The notes below the pieces were generated by a model. The model was not told where the DNA came from. It saw only the letters and a program-made list of their open reading frames with translations, and ran no database searches. From the NCBI GenBank assembly GCA_003456175.1, contig DMPB01000004.1, positions 22,275-43,517 of the forward strand: a stretch of DNA of 21,243 bases, in the 5' to 3' direction. Made by a program: the position numbers and the translations under genes. This document shows, in pieces, positions 20,606-21,243 of the stretch (positions are counted from its first letter, which is position 1; every line of letters starts with the position of its first letter). The stretch comes from Chitinophagaceae bacterium (GTDB taxonomy: Bacteria; Bacteroidota; Bacteroidia; Chitinophagales; Chitinophagaceae).

Positions 20606-21243
20606 ATGTACAAACTCATAGTTATGCGTTGCATCATTGTTTTTATCGCTTCATTAATGGTATTGGGCGCACAGGCACAGCAAAACCATTTAACGCCTTA
20701 TCGGGTAAAAGGCCGCATGCATCCGCTATCGTTCAACTTGCAGTTTGGGGCATATAAAACTGAAGGTATTCGCAGAACCATTGGCTCACTCTTTGCTTTT
20801 GGCACACCCAACTTGCTCAATGGCATAGCGCAAGTAGATGGTATCCCTTTTTACAGAAAAGAAAGACTAAGAGCTAAAGATGTATTTCGCTTTTCGCTAT
20901 TGCACAATAAAAATGATATCGCAAGTGTAGAAACAAGAGCTTTTATGCTCAAAAATGAAACCTATACTATTTGGAAACCTTTCGATAGCAGTTTTATGGG
21001 GGCGAACAATACCGATATCCTAGAAGCTCGCATTATGCTGCATAGCGATACAACTCAAGTTTGGCAGGCCGTGTTTAACAACCTACATGGAACCAAAGAA
21101 GAAGATACCCGCGGCCTGCTTAGAAAAGATAGTACTACCATTGAAGTAATGATGCAACCATTACTGCTTAAAATAAAACAGGGCAACGATATACAAGATC
21201 TGCTGGCTACAGTAGAACTGGTATACGCCTTCCGCTATAACAA
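20606..21243 (+). CDS. Secreted protein of unknown function, N-terminal part (cut by right edge)
   Basis: The frame is open from the ATG at 20606 to the window end, 212 codons, translated by hand. A second ATG at 20624 gives a tidier signal peptide (MRCIIVFIASLMVLGAQAQ) and may be the true start. The mature part begins QNHLTPYRVKGRMHPLSFN and continues with an alternating pattern including FGAYKTEGIRRTIGS, then AFMLKNETYTIWKPF and LLATVELVYAFRYN. I do not recognise the family. It looks like an exported Bacteroidota protein. It is separated from the lipoprotein gene only by the paired 15-mer hairpin. Confidence 0.7.
   Translation, partial: MYKLIVMRCIIVFIASLMVLGAQAQQNHLTPYRVKGRMHPLSFNLQFGAYKTEGIRRTIGSLFAFGTPNLLNGIAQVDGIPFYRKERLRAKDVFRFSLLHNKNDIASVETRAFMLKNETYTIWKPFDSSFMGANNTDILEARIMLHSDTTQVWQAVFNNLHGTKEEDTRGLLRKDSTTIEVMMQPLLLKIKQGNDIQDLLATVELVYAFRYN

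Overview
The window looks like chromosomal DNA of a Bacteroidota, probably near the family Chitinophagaceae. The evidence is: three outer-membrane beta-barrel genes of the DUF6089-like type; an ECF sigma / membrane anti-sigma / small periplasmic 'LNLT..EA..FWPVYN' trio; promoters that resemble TTTG-N19/20-TAnnTTTG; and lipoproteins with a Bacteroidota-style signal. The taxonomic call is an inference from family content only. No phage, transposase or CRISPR array was seen.

Layout. 1-613: start of a GMC-type FAD oxidoreductase running off the left edge. 758-1222: Lrp/AsnC regulator. 1372-1567: an RNA that folds as a complete tRNA cloverleaf with a giant branched variable arm, followed by a strong terminator. 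1623-3550: two tandem barrel proteins. 3587-4234: endonuclease III. 4361-6867 (+): a Trp/Asn-repeat secreted protein, an LpoB-like lipoprotein and a TPR-like lipoprotein, probably one cell-envelope cluster. 8705-6980 (-): ECF sigma factor, membrane anti-sigma and Spy-like protein. 9358-8780: Crp/Fnr regulator. 11007-9481: lysyl-tRNA synthetase.

18805-11047 (-) is a phenylacetyl-CoA epoxidase region. A TetR regulator and the reductase gene paaE lie at one end and paaABCD at the other. Three unrelated genes sit between them: a non-canonical Mur ligase, a double NUMOD4/HNH endonuclease-like protein and a barrel protein. CTAA-N6-TTAG palindromes upstream of both tetR and paaA suggest that one TetR repressor ties the split halves together. 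On the right (+) are a PfkB sugar/nucleoside kinase with a textbook terminator, a small lipoprotein, and a secreted protein cut by the right edge.

Two things are not explained by ordinary annotation. First, a 15-base element, consensus CATTT-RCC-GYAA-GGY, occurs 22 times in 21 kb, 11 in each orientation. Half the copies lie in the roughly 10% of the window that is intergenic. The outer R and Y covary (A..T or G..C) in 20 of 22 copies and the middle is always GTAA or GCAA. It therefore reads as a mini-hairpin with a GNRA-type loop, or as an uptake-signal-like DNA word. Second, the tRNA-like RNA keeps the canonical tertiary-contact bases and a GUC anticodon loop but carries an insert of about 120 nt where the variable loop should be.
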